Positions 1 through 11,455 of a stretch of 64,000 nt of DNA are shown here, piece after piece. Numbering within the stretch: the stretch's first letter is position 1; each line of letters opens with the position of its first letter. Source of the stretch: Trichosphaerium sp. ATCC 40318 (Eukaryota; Discosea; Flabellinia; Trichosidae); assembly GCA_038496445.1 (NCBI GenBank), contig JALMLS010000343.1, positions 62,001-126,000 of the forward strand, in the 5' to 3' direction. The notes beneath the pieces are model-generated. The model searched no databases and was not told the origin of the DNA. It saw nothing but the letters and a program-made list of their open reading frames with translations. The translations under genes were made by a program, and so were the position numbers.

Positions 1-1064
1 TGTTGTTCATAACAATAATCATTTGTTGAATAAACATAACCCCAGCACCCATGAGAATCATTACAGCGAATATGCAATCTAAAAGAATACACATCCAGCT
101 GGTTATTGGGGTACTTTTCCACTGAAATGAGTCAGCAACAAAACCGAAAATGTCTCAACGAAATCAAAAGAAAATCACAATTACGCACATCTTTAAGATA
201 AAATACAGCGTTAATAAACTCGTAGCCATATATAATTAGCCCTTCTACACATAATGACGAGCAGTAAAATAAGAACTGCAAGAAATACTTGTGATTGTAA
301 AAGCCAACGCAATTGTCAACCCATATACCTTTAAAACGGTTTAACAACAAAGTCTAATAATTGCCAAGTTGGGATAGCCCGGCTATGCACGCACAGTGAT
401 GGTCCATGCGTAATACACACCTACACCGTGTAAGACAGTAATACACGCTTGGCATAAGCAAATAAACGTACACTTTGCAGACTGAACAATGATGGCATCT
501 TGGAGGTTTCCAAGCCTTGTGACGTTTCGATAAGTGTATATTTTAGCGTAGTAGAGCGTACTTTGCATGTTTTGCACCATCGGGCAGCATCACGGTAGTT
601 TGATCTGTGTAAGGATGATCTAGATTTCATTGCCTCCAATTCTTCGTCGTCAATGCCTTTTGGCACCTTGTAAAGTGAGAACGCAACGTTGATGTTTTTT
701 GTAAATTACCCATTCTTTCGGAGGAGTGCCTGGAGGAGTGCCGCACGCCAACTTATACGTCCACGCAACTGCGGAGAACGTTATTAAAAAGGGAGTTAGA
801 AAAGCCTAAAAACGTACCCATTAGCAACTGCACAGTCCAAACGATGGATATTAAGAGTGTGGTGGTGTTGCCTATCCAATTGCGTGATATACCAATTACC
901 CACCAATACGTAAAAGCCGAGTACGTGAGTATGGAGTACGTGATTATAATAAATACTGAAAGCTCTTGCTTCTGTTTGGGCTGCATTTTGTAATGTAAAC
1001 GCAATAAAAAGTTTTAGAAACCCAGGTTTTATGTTACAGGTGCTACTATAGCGTCGAAGTTCAT
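1..1064 (-). CDS. DHHC-type protein S-palmitoyltransferase (3' end beyond the window)
   Basis: This is a multi-pass membrane enzyme that transfers palmitate to cysteines of target proteins, usually at the Golgi, ER or plasma membrane. Two N-terminal membrane segments lie at about 1000-830. The zinc-binding cysteine-rich core lies at about 560-290: it reads ARWCKTCK, then PPRCHHCSVCK, then the catalytic DHHC, then WVDNCVGFYNHKYF. More membrane helices follow at about 290-200 and 120-10. The core is assembled across several introns, and the DHHC cysteine codon itself is split by an intron with donor gtgcgt. I chose the start at 1064 because that exon joins in phase to the first helix; methionines at 1004 and 986 are alternatives. 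The C-terminus is off the left edge. The family is clear, but which member it is cannot be said. Confidence 0.85.
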
Positions 1065-1222
1065 TTACCAATCACGTGGTAAAAAAATTGTAACTCTTCA
1101 ATCGCTTTGGGCCTTGCGTTTCAAAAAAAAAAGATTTGACGAAAAAACAAAAAAGTCACCATAGATTCCTTTGAACATTTATTTCCGGAGCTTGGTTTCC
1201 CACAACAACCAAACAGTTTCGC
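1065..1222. promoter_or_regulatory. Short divergent promoter region
   Basis: These 158 bp separate the start codon of the minus-strand palmitoyltransferase from that of the plus-strand TPR gene, so both promoters must lie here or reach into the genes. A poly-A run is visible near 1120-1140. No clear TATA box was recognised. Confidence 0.4.
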
Positions 1223-2304
1223 ATGTCCGTACCTTCACAAAAAGATTCCCCTGGTCCACCACTAACGTAATTTTTTAAAACTATACCCATTATCACGCGT
1301 TTATGCAAATTTAGTGAACCAACAGACTTACTTGAGGAGCTGTCGGTGTTGGACGGTACGTACTTTGCTTTATTTTAACTACACAAAGTTTTTAATCGAT
1401 CTCTTCCCCTGATTTCCACTACAAAACTACTCGCCAAAAAACACGGCGTTGCCTTTCTCCTCACGGTATTTAATCGCCTATCACACCCTAAACAAAGCAC
1501 AGCCAGCAGAGGGAATACTCCACGCCCTAACAAGGCCACAACCTACTTCTTTGGTGGCATGCAACTTCTAAAGAATGGGAAATTAGATTCAGCGTTAGAC
1601 AAGCTGCGACAATCGGTCGGTCTTGCCCAACAAGTGAAAAATCCAGATGAGCAAGATATTGAAGCGCTTGGTAAGATTTTAAGCCCAACCAAAATACGAA
1701 TTTTTTTTTTACGCCGTTTTTTCATTACTCGTACGCGCCAATGCGAAGAGGGTGCAAAAATAAGGACAAATTTGTTTTACCATTTCAAAAATAAAAGATT
1801 CTATTTTTCTTTAATTTAATTAAAACCTTCCTTACTAAAACTAATCCCTTAGCTACTTGCTATTTGGGATACGGCTATGCCTGCGGCAAAAAAGGCGATT
1901 GGCCAAAATGTGAAACTGCATACTGTAATGCACTTAAAACGTGGTCTAGAATCCACACTGAAGAGCGTTATCGCTTATGTCAGCTACAACTCGAGATTGC
2001 TGCCATTTGTCAATTTAATAAGCACTTTCAAAAATCTTACGAGTTGCTGGAAGCCGGCCACAACTCCTTGGTAAAGAAATACGGCGAAGAATCAGCTAAC
2101 GTTGCTGGGTGCCTCTGCCAGATGGGTACAGTACAAGCAAAGCTAAGCAACGGCTCTCAGTCGGATAAGCATTTTGAGGCCGCTATTGCTATACTACAAA
2201 AGAATAAATCTCCTATGGTGGAGCGTGCAGCTCGGATGTTCATAGAAGAACTCAAAATACAAAATAGAAGCGACAAGATCAAAGAGGTTCAAGCTTTGCT
2301 CTAA
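1223..2304 (+). CDS. Small TPR-repeat protein
   Basis: This short helical-repeat protein is probably a scaffold or co-chaperone; its partner is unknown. Four exons join in phase. The first starts MSVPSQKDSPG at 1223; the others begin near 1318, 1522 and 1852. The fit of phase across the first two introns supports this start over the internal methionine at 1559. TPR-like helix pairs are seen from about 1550 to 2250, for example LLKNGKLDSALDKLRQS, CGKKGDWPKCETAYCNALK and FNKHFQKSYELLEAGHNSL. There is no signal peptide or membrane segment. I do not recognise an orthologue. A role with NASP-, SGT- or PEX-type proteins could be imagined, but nothing in the sequence decides it. Confidence 0.7.
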
Positions 2305-3544
2305 ACGAACAGTAAGCCTTACGCGCTTACGCTTAAACATGTCATTATGTCCTTGTTTGGAGATTCGTGTCCAGACTGTACAATTAATTCAATACCCCCT
2401 TAACACATTTTTTTTTTTAATTATTTGCAATACAACTGCTTCTTACAATTGATTATTTTATAGTTCCTGTCTTGAGGTCTTCTTTTTATTTCGTCATTTT
2501 TCTTATTTCAGCTTTTTGTTGATTATTATTGGTTATATTGTACGAAGAGGTTCTTTGGGTGCAGTTACAGAGTCATTTTGGAGATTTTTAGTCGTTAAGA
2601 CTATTTTAACAAACCTCAAACCTCAATACTAATCCTAGATGATTCCTAACTATTATCTCCTTTTCTGTCATATTGTTTACGTTTTTACATCAATTTTTTT
2701 ATATAACCTGTATGTTTGTGGTAGCTTGTGCTTTTTGGATGTCTTCAGGTTTTCTAGACTTACTAACAAAGTGTTTTTTCAAAAACATGTACAAATGATT
2801 AGTAATAAGCCTTAGAACATCTTTTGATCCGTTTTGTTTTATTGAAGTGAGCGCACGTACCAAAATAGGACAATGTACGAAAACTACAGCGTAATGACAG
2901 ACTTGCTACTTGTTAACCTATCGTCTTAGTATTCTTTGATTTGGTTGCACATGTGTTTAAATACGCTAATTGCGCTAATTTAGTGGCTCTAAAACAGAAC
3001 ACAGAAATGCGTAGGGTAACAAAGAGAGCAAGAGTTATTACACTGGCATGCTTCTTCTATTAAGAACTGGTATCTGGAAGCAATACGAAGCTTCTGCCTT
3101 CCCACTAATTACCTATGGCGTGAATACGATTTACACTTCGAGATTTCGTTGCTGCGAACGCGAGATGGTTTGTAATTCAGTTTCTGCTTCTCTGGTGAGA
3201 GTTTACCGGCTTGGCCGCCAGATGTATTGCTGATGAATGTGTGTAGTGTGACAGTTTATGTAGGTACTGTTTCTCATTGCAATAGGTAACTGATTACTAC
3301 AACCGTTATTTTTTCTATTTGTCTACAACGAAGCTTGTTCTTAGTCTTTTTCTGATTAGGTTTTTTATTTACAATGTGGTTTAATGTGCTAGAAATATTT
3401 AAAAGTACAATGATTTATCTAAAAATTGATACAAGGTAACGAAGAAACCTTTTACGGTATGGCATAGGTGGAACTGCAGAAATGTCTTGCTAATAATAAA
3501 AGAAAAATAAGTAACAAAAACACGTGAACTTGAGATGTGATGAA
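2305..3544. other. Intergenic, no gene seen
   Basis: This AT-rich stretch lies between two converging genes, the TPR gene and the large PIPK gene. The only open frames are short, with no recognisable product and no splice partners. It probably holds two 3' UTRs and spacer. I see no repeats or RNA gene. Confidence 0.6.
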
Positions 3545-6500
3545 TTATTTTCTTCTGTCAAAAAAAGCTGAAAAAAACTGGTTTCCAAAGTTGGAGCACT
3601 TGAGGCTTTCGTAAAATAAAAATCTTTTTAAACACAGGTTCAACGGGACTGGATATGTCTGTAGACTATTTAAAAGTGGAGTGTTGGACGTACCTTATTG
3701 TATACGATAGACTTTATAACATGTTCACCACGTTTTTTTAAGTCATATTGAGTTAAGCAGTCTATAATACCAACAAAACAAACTACTTTACCAGCATCAC
3801 TATCTCTTATACCTCCAAGGTGTTGTTTAAATATAGATTTCTTTGGTCGTAGCTTTGGGTACTCTCTTGGTTTATCAACAAAGTGGAATCCAACCAAAAG
3901 AGAATAATCACAAACATTCAGACTTTCAAGAAACTAATATTTTGTCAGTCATGTCCACTTAGGTAGTTTTAAATATTTGTAAAACGTACGTGACAGTCTA
4001 TTTCAGCTTGTTCAAGAAGCTGACTCTTTAATTTTTTGTCAATATCGAGCTTACGATGAAAGTTTAGGTCCTTCAATGCAACGCTTGAGTTATGCATTTC
4101 TAAGCTAACTTCCCTATTAACTTTTGATCCCTAACATGTTTTAAAATAGATGTATACATCATTATTAGGATATAAAGTTGTTTTAGTTTACCTTAAGGTC
4201 ATATTGCTCGTGAATATTCAAGCATGAATCGAAGACATTTTCAATTACTACAAAATACATGATTTTACCATCTGTTTTTCCTTTCATAGAAAACAACCCG
4301 TAAATTCGCATGAGTAGTGTGTTGGGATATGTCTTCATGTGCTACATAAAACTGTTATTACACCGCAAGTGCATATGAAAATTTTCCACAAATGCGGATT
4401 ATCACGTGCTCTGTAGAACTGAACAATATTTTTCTTCAAGAATGTGTATTCCTCAATTGGTAATGTTTTTACATAAAATTTGTTGTCCATTGATTTGAAA
4501 AAGAAACTACCACTTCTACCTGTTGACACAACCTTAAAGTAGCACAATAAGTAAAAGCGTGGTTGTTTTTAAAAAATAGTACTTCTTCAAGAGTGGATAG
4601 ACTACCAAGCAAGAGATTACCAACAAGACGGTCAAGTCCCAAAGAATACTAGCTTTTAGTTAGAAACCATATTCTCAACTTTGGACTATGTGTACCCTGA
4701 ACTGAGTAGAATCAACGCCAAATAAGTGCCTCATATTACCAAATACAGAAGGAGCAAGAGCAGTAAACGTCCATTCATCCGAACTTGTGCATTCAAATTA
4801 GTAAAGCAATTTGTAATTGAACTTCTTTCTTTTGAAAAACTCACTGAGGAAATTCGACTTCGTATTCTTCTGTAAAGTATGCCTCATTTCGAAGACTAGT
4901 TTGAAATGGCCTTTTTCGTTCCTGGTAATCAACCTAAGAACACTTTTAGAGGGCGAGAAAATGTCAACACGTGGAATAATTCGTACGACTTTTTGTATCC
5001 CTAATAGCATCGCCATTGTTACGTCCCATAATTCGTGTCCAAAGGATATAATAAATCCAGTCCTTCTTGGTCTTGTATTTATTGATTCTTCTTCTATCAG
5101 TTTACCAAGACTTCTTATGCAAAGAGAACTCATAGTCACACTTTCAAAGAATTCTTCAAAAGTCAGTCTTGTGCTAAGGAAAAAGGTGAGTTTCAATCCG
5201 TGCCATTCAAGAGTTTTTTCGAGTTTGAAGTACGTACTCGGGGTTGCCGATCACGTGATTATTGCTGGTGTTAATGGTATCGTTATTATTGTTATCGTTG
5301 CTTTTATAGTCGAATATAACGTTAACAATATTCTGTACAATCTCAGATGATGTGTTTACACTAAGACTTTTGAGCAGTATAACTGCATCAAAAAGAACTT
5401 TTGTAAATGATGAACGTGTTATATATCCTTTCCCTTCAGAGTCATACCGTTGAAAAGCAACTAATGTTATATAAGAGAAGTCCATTAAAAGATCTTTGGA
5501 GATTGTTTTAAGCGTACGGTAAACTTGTTCTTTCACGGATCCTTTTGTCAAAATACTCACTGTAGTATTGAACTCATGTTGCGTAAGTTTTCTAAATAGC
5601 TTGTAAGTTTCTTAGCTTTGTATGGTATCTGTTCAGTACCCATCACTTTCAATATCATGCAGTGAGAATATCCAATCTACAAATGCACCAGAGAAAGTTT
5701 TACCTAGTGATTCTCCAAAATCAGATAAGTCACAAGTTGGTTCAAGATCTCTCTTGTTTGGTTTACAGATATCAACGAACTGACGCTTTATCTTCTCATT
5801 TTGTGTTGTTGAAACTACAATCCATTAATTGACATTTATATTAGCTTTCAAAAAACTAAAAATTCGTGTGCACGTGTTGAGATTACAAACAGAAAAAGGT
5901 ACGTACAATAAGTAATATGTTTTTCTCGAAAGAATGAAATGTTATGTTTAACAAAATCTTCAAATGTTAATGAAGCTTTTTCCATAAGAAACGGTCCTAC
6001 ACATATTCAATAAGTACAAGAATCTATATTCACTATTTAAGGTAATAGTAAGTACCTATTGGTGAAGAAATACTTGGACCTTTGACGAGTTCAGTGAAAA
6101 TATCGAACTGCCTTGCTGTGAACCAAGCTCTCTTATCCTTGTCTGATTGTTCTAAGACGTGTCACATATCAAACCACTGAATTATAATACACTTACCTTC
6201 GCCTTCTTTTTGAGCGTTTTCTTCAGCTATTTCATTGAGAAGAGTATTCATTTGAGGCATTGTTATTGAGATGTAATCGATTTGAACTTTTGTAACTCTA
6301 GAAATTATTTCCGAAATATCTTCACAGGTCAAACAATCGTTCCCTGTTAGGTAGTAAACCTTTCCACAGTGATAATTATTTGGCTTAATATCAGCTAGAG
6401 CATAGCGTTAGTGGTCTATAGAAGAAGTGTTAATAGGTACCTGCAATATTAGTTACAACAGTAGCAACATCACGAAGATCTATCCATGGGTGTTTGATTG

Positions 6501-9500
6501 CTTGTAATGGTAACCTAAAGCACTCCTCCTTTTTTATCTGTACGAAATCTTCTAGGAATAATTGCATCATAGCAGCGTTTATATGAACGTAGGTAAATGG
6601 AATATCTGCATTGAAAATAAGGCTTCAAGAGAAACAGCAAACAAAGTTCGAGACAAAAAAATGTTTTTTGAAAAGTCGTACCACACTCTTGAACAAGTGT
6701 TTCTAAGTTCAAGTATATCTGGCCGGTTCGTGTACTACTACCAGATAATGTTGTTCCTACAAATATAATATGTCTAATACTTCCAAGAGTCCGCGTAAGT
6801 GCGTGCACGTGGGATAGTGTGTAAGGTGATAAAGTTGGTAATAAAATAATTAACTTATGCATTTGAGAAAAAGCGTTTCTAACATAACTTGTAAGAGCAA
6901 TGACAAATAAGACTTATACCGTACGATATTTCTCGTGGAGTTTCTTGTGTCATTTGGTCTATAGGTCCAAAATTGATTACTTCTGCACCACATGCCAGTT
7001 CATTCAAGTAATTTTCGTTCTCGGTTTGACCATCACTAAATTGTAAAAGTCTGATAAAAGCAGACTTGTCTTGAACCAAATTGTTTACAACATTACGGAA
7101 CAGTCCGTGAGACATTTTGCCACTAAATATATTAGAGTTTATAGCTTATTTTAGATACATACGTATCAGCGTAAATGCAAACTCGAGGATCCAAATCTGA
7201 TTCAAAAAATGTTCTATCAATAATATCGAAAATAGCATCACGTCTGGCAAGAACAAACGTGTGCTTTTTACAAATGTTAGAAACAATATGTAACTACAAA
7301 TATATGTGTATATGTTAACGTACTTGTTCTTCATCCTGGAGTTCAATAATAATTGTTTTATTCTTAGAAATAGAACCAATCATTGATTTTTTAATTGATT
7401 TTATCTTACGAAAGTCAATCTCAAGCTAAAGCAAATCAAAAATGTCAACAAACCGTTATGCTCGCGAAGGGAAAAATACTATCTACGTACAGATGTCTTG
7501 CTTAAAAAACTCAAACCTGACGTAGCAAAACAAATACGTTTTCGGGAAATATACAATCGGCCTGATACAGGGATACTAGTGCCAATACGGTATGTACAAG
7601 AAGCATCTAGTAACTGTTAACAACTCGTGATTTTGATGTTTTCAAAATTATAGACAAAACAAACGCACGTGATATTAGGCATTCATCAATAGATGCATTA
7701 AAATCTTTTTGAAAAACTTTGTTTTGTTTTGGATACTTTATAGCGCCTAACATAGTTGCGAAAGGAAGACCACTGATTGTGATTGGAGCCTGTATCATAA
7801 GGCGTTAGTACAAGGTTATTAAGTACTACTTCAAAACGCACAGTATCGTCCTTGTGATACACAAGTATCCGCAAAATATTTCGTACTGCTTCTGGCTCTT
7901 CAAGCTCCATAAAAGAGTACTATGAAGTACCACAGTTAAATTTTATATTAATATGCAACGGAATGACGCACGGTAACATTCTTGCATTTTATAACAAGCT
8001 TAGTGGCAAACAATATAGATTTTTGAACGCTTTTACTATTAATTTCCTTAACAGCCAATTTCTGTAGTAGCAGGTTAGAAAGAAGATTACACTGAAGTCG
8101 TACAATGTTAGGAATTGTTGATGGGTTATTTCCATTAGGTGTGAAACAAACAAATCCTTGCCATATAGACATAATACCAGCGATATCTCTGGTTTGGTAT
8201 GAACAGCAAAAAGCTAGATAAAAAACCAATATGTCAAAAAAAACACTATGTTCTGAAAAAATCACAAAACTTTTTGTTGCCTCGGTACGTGCCTGTGACA
8301 AACGATTTAATATTTATATCATGTATCTCAGAATGCATTTTTGCTATATCAACTGGAACTGTTTTTTTCTTCCTTTCGGATTCAGTTAATGCTTTGCAGC
8401 ACATTAGTTTACATAAGAAAAAATACTCAAAACTTTTGTACTTAATGATGCATTAAAGGTATACTCTTGGCTTAAATGAGTTTCAAAGCACTCATCGTGG
8501 TTACTTTCTTGTTCTTGAAGAGGTGCTGATCCTTAAAGAAGAGCGTGAGAGCCCCGAAGAGCAGATTTGCGAAGTATTTGATACGCACCATCTATCCTTC
8601 GGTACATGCGAAGCAATGTAATAATATCCTTCTGGTAAGGAGTTTTAACTACTTTTGCAACGTCCAAAGCTGTCCCCATTTTACCTAATAAACTAGTTAA
8701 ACATTCCAATTGTACGTAGCCTCATCCATACCTTCAATCGTCTTATCAAGCCCATGTACTAGCAGCATATTAACAAGTTGCAAATGTCCTTCTCTGGCTG
8801 CATAATGCAGAGCAGTTTCGCCACTCCTGAAGGTAAGAAATGTATTAACTTAGTGCAACTAACATCAACAATACGTGCTTTGCTGTAACATGTAACCCTG
8901 CACCGGCTTGAATAAGTGCATCAGCAGCAAAAAATCTGCCTCTAGCAGAAGCCTAACCCCAATGAGTCAGTAACAAAGGCGAAATGCAAAACAAATAAGT
9001 GTACCTCATGTAGTGCTGTATTACCATTAACGTTCTGTGCATCTATATCAAGACCCTTTCGTATTAATTCTTGTATCACAGGCGATAAATCAACACTCTG
9101 TTTCTCTGGAGTACGTACTAAAAGATGAAGAACAGTTGATCTATATTTTGTAAACATAAGATTTTTGAGAAGGACAGAAAAATTGATTTCTCTGTTTGTT
9201 TTGGATTTTTTGTTACCTATCACTAGTACAAGCTGTGACATCAATTTTTGGTACACTTAAAAGAAACTTTAAAATGTCAATTTTCCCATAGGACGCTGCA
9301 TAATGAAGTGGAACCCATCCGTTGTCTTTGGTTTTTACTGAAGCTATGCCGGCACTTATACCAACAATCTGACGGACCTACAGCGCAATTAATCGATTTA
9401 ATAATACTATCTAAAGAAGTACGTACCAGCTTCAAGTTACCACTTACAATAGCATCTCGCAATTCTATGAATTTGTAAGCAAAGAAAATTTTAAAACGTG

Positions 9501-11432
9501 TCTTTTCTGACTTTAATTACCATTCGACTGCAAGGCACTACTCAAGCGTCTTACTCTCTTTGAAGTCGTTTTTGACACGATTGATGTATTTTCACCTTCC
9601 TGGACTATACATAAAACAATGTTTGAGTAAAAAGAGTACGTAAGGTTGGATGTAATTATTAAAACAAATTTCTTTTGTACCTAAAAAGTGAAATGCTAAT
9701 ATTTCGAAGATGTCAGGATTTTGTTGCTTAGCAATAGCTATAGGAGTTCCATTTTTACCCTCCTGTAATAAATTCACATCATGTAATACCAATACATCTA
9801 CTACATCAACTCTTGATCCATGAACAGCGTAGTGTAATGCATTTTCACCAGCACTAGTTTACATATTTAAAAAAAAGCTCACTTCCAAAATTGTAGTACT
9901 TTGTGGTACGATTAGGATCAGCGCCGTGTTTTAACAGAAATTTTACTGTGGAAACCATGCCTCGCCAAGCGGCCTATATTTATTTTGTTACTAACTTTCG
10001 AACAACAAGAACATTTATACCTGATGTAAAGGTGATTCCCCAGTTAGAGTTTGAGCGTTTACATCAGCACCATTCTCAATTAGTGTGGTCAGTATTGAGT
10101 TAAACAAGGTAGCCTCACTATCCTTATACTTTAACCTACAAATACATTATCATCAACAAAGTCAAGAAACGCTTTTTTTAGTGATACCTAACAAGGTAGT
10201 GAAGCGGTGTGATAAAGTCTCTAGTGAGCGCTGAAACATGTACATTGGCTGAGAGCTGTTGAAGAAAGACAAGTTAATCGTAACTTATACATTCTGGTAA
10301 GGTACCAGGACTTGTATAATTTGCAGATAACCGTTTGCTGCAGCGCTATGGAGAGCTGTCCAACCATCTTTATCACGTGAGTTGACGTTTACAACGAATT
10401 CATCTAAGATAATTAAAACTAGGCCTCCTTAACTCTATTACCGATTGTAAACACGCCGTCAATCTTTTCACTTGCTTTTTCTGTGCCAAACTATATCGTA
10501 TCAGGAACAAGGATGCCAAATGGAACGTTTTGTTTTTAATTATAAAAGTAAACTTCTGAGAAATCCAAAAAATTATGATAGGAACTTTTGACGCACGCGA
10601 AGCATAGCAGACACAAAATCGTTTGTAATACTGTACTCTTGGGTCTTCCACGTATTCAGAATACACTGTATCAAATCCATGTAACCCTTTTCAACGCATG
10701 TGTGCAGTGGTGTCTCGTGCTTGTGCGACATAAGTTTAAAAAAAAAACCAGAAGTTACTACACGTACCCGGTCGTTAAACGTGAGTAAGCACGTGGGCGT
10801 TGACATTATCATAGACTTGGCTTCTTGAAGCCTACCGCGCATAATGAGACGTGTGAGCTTTCCCTTACTCTCCTTGGTAAAGTTGGAGCGAAAGAAGGCA
10901 AGGATGTCTTATAATTAAGGTAAAAAATAGCTTTTTACTTTAAAAATGTGACTGTAATGAAAAAGATTGTGGATACAAGCGTCAATATTAAACCCAGGCA
11001 TAGAAGAGAATTGTTCAAGGCAATCTTTCGCTTCTAAATCGAAAGCTTTCTGTAATTGTCTACAGTCCTTCTTTGCCTCGCTTATATCCTTTGCAAACGC
11101 GAGTTGGAGCGTGTCTCGCCAAACTACGCGAAAGGAGCCACCTGTAATATTTATTACAACTTTTACTGGTACGTTTTCGATTTTATCATACCAGCAACCA
11201 TTTCTACCTTTAGCACATTGTCGTTATTGTTTGATTTGTCTTCGTCGCCGTCATCCCGGGATGGCTTCAGTTCCACTGGGCTTATCAAAGGCATTGGAGT
11301 ATATAAACGGACGACAAAGCCATAACTGACTAGCTTTGTTTGTTTTCTACGACTGTTGTGGACTTTTTGTGTCAAGGTGTCAATTTTGGGTGTAATTTCA
11401 TATTTTTTTTCTCTGCTATTTCCCGCAGCCAT
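3545..11432 (-). CDS. Multidomain ANK-GRAM-GRAM-NmrA-EF hand-phosphatidylinositol phosphate kinase
   Basis: This giant lipid kinase is assembled from many small exons. From N to C it has an unrecognised N-terminus (11432-10970), about eight ankyrin repeats (10850-8600), two GRAM domains (8370-7845 and 7780-7170), an NmrA-like Rossmann domain (7165-5905), an NCS-like EF-hand module (5800-5100) and a PIP kinase domain (about 5100-3660). The second GRAM shows IPVSGRLYISRKRICF. EF hand 1 is canonical (DIESDGKLTQHEF); EF hand 2 lacks the final Glu. The kinase keeps its landmarks: RSGSFFFKS, FYVKTL with the ATP lysine, YDLKGS, LKDLNF and CDYSLLVGFH. Reading phase is kept at each inter-domain join I checked, including NmrA to EF hand (5908) and ankyrin to GRAM (8596, donor gtgcgt). 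By family knowledge it phosphorylates phosphoinositides. Membrane targeting by GRAM and control by calcium are inference. The ankyrin-GRAM join is the weakest, so two genes remain possible. Confidence 0.72.
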
Positions 11433-11455
11433 ACGCCTTTTTTCTGAGTAGAAGA
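11433..11455. promoter_or_regulatory. 23-bp gap between divergent start codons
   Basis: Only 23 bp separate the first codons of the minus-strand PIPK gene and the plus-strand HAS1 gene. Either the 5' UTRs overlap, or one true start is further downstream than I have placed it. Confidence 0.5.

Noticed and set aside
4817..5350. Plus-strand open frame of 177 codons
   Set aside because: It lies antisense to the EF-hand and kinase exons, which have clear domain signatures.
7607..8301. Open frames read without splicing in the GRAM region
   Set aside because: Splicing at gtgcgt donors restores a GRAM pattern; the unspliced frames lose it.
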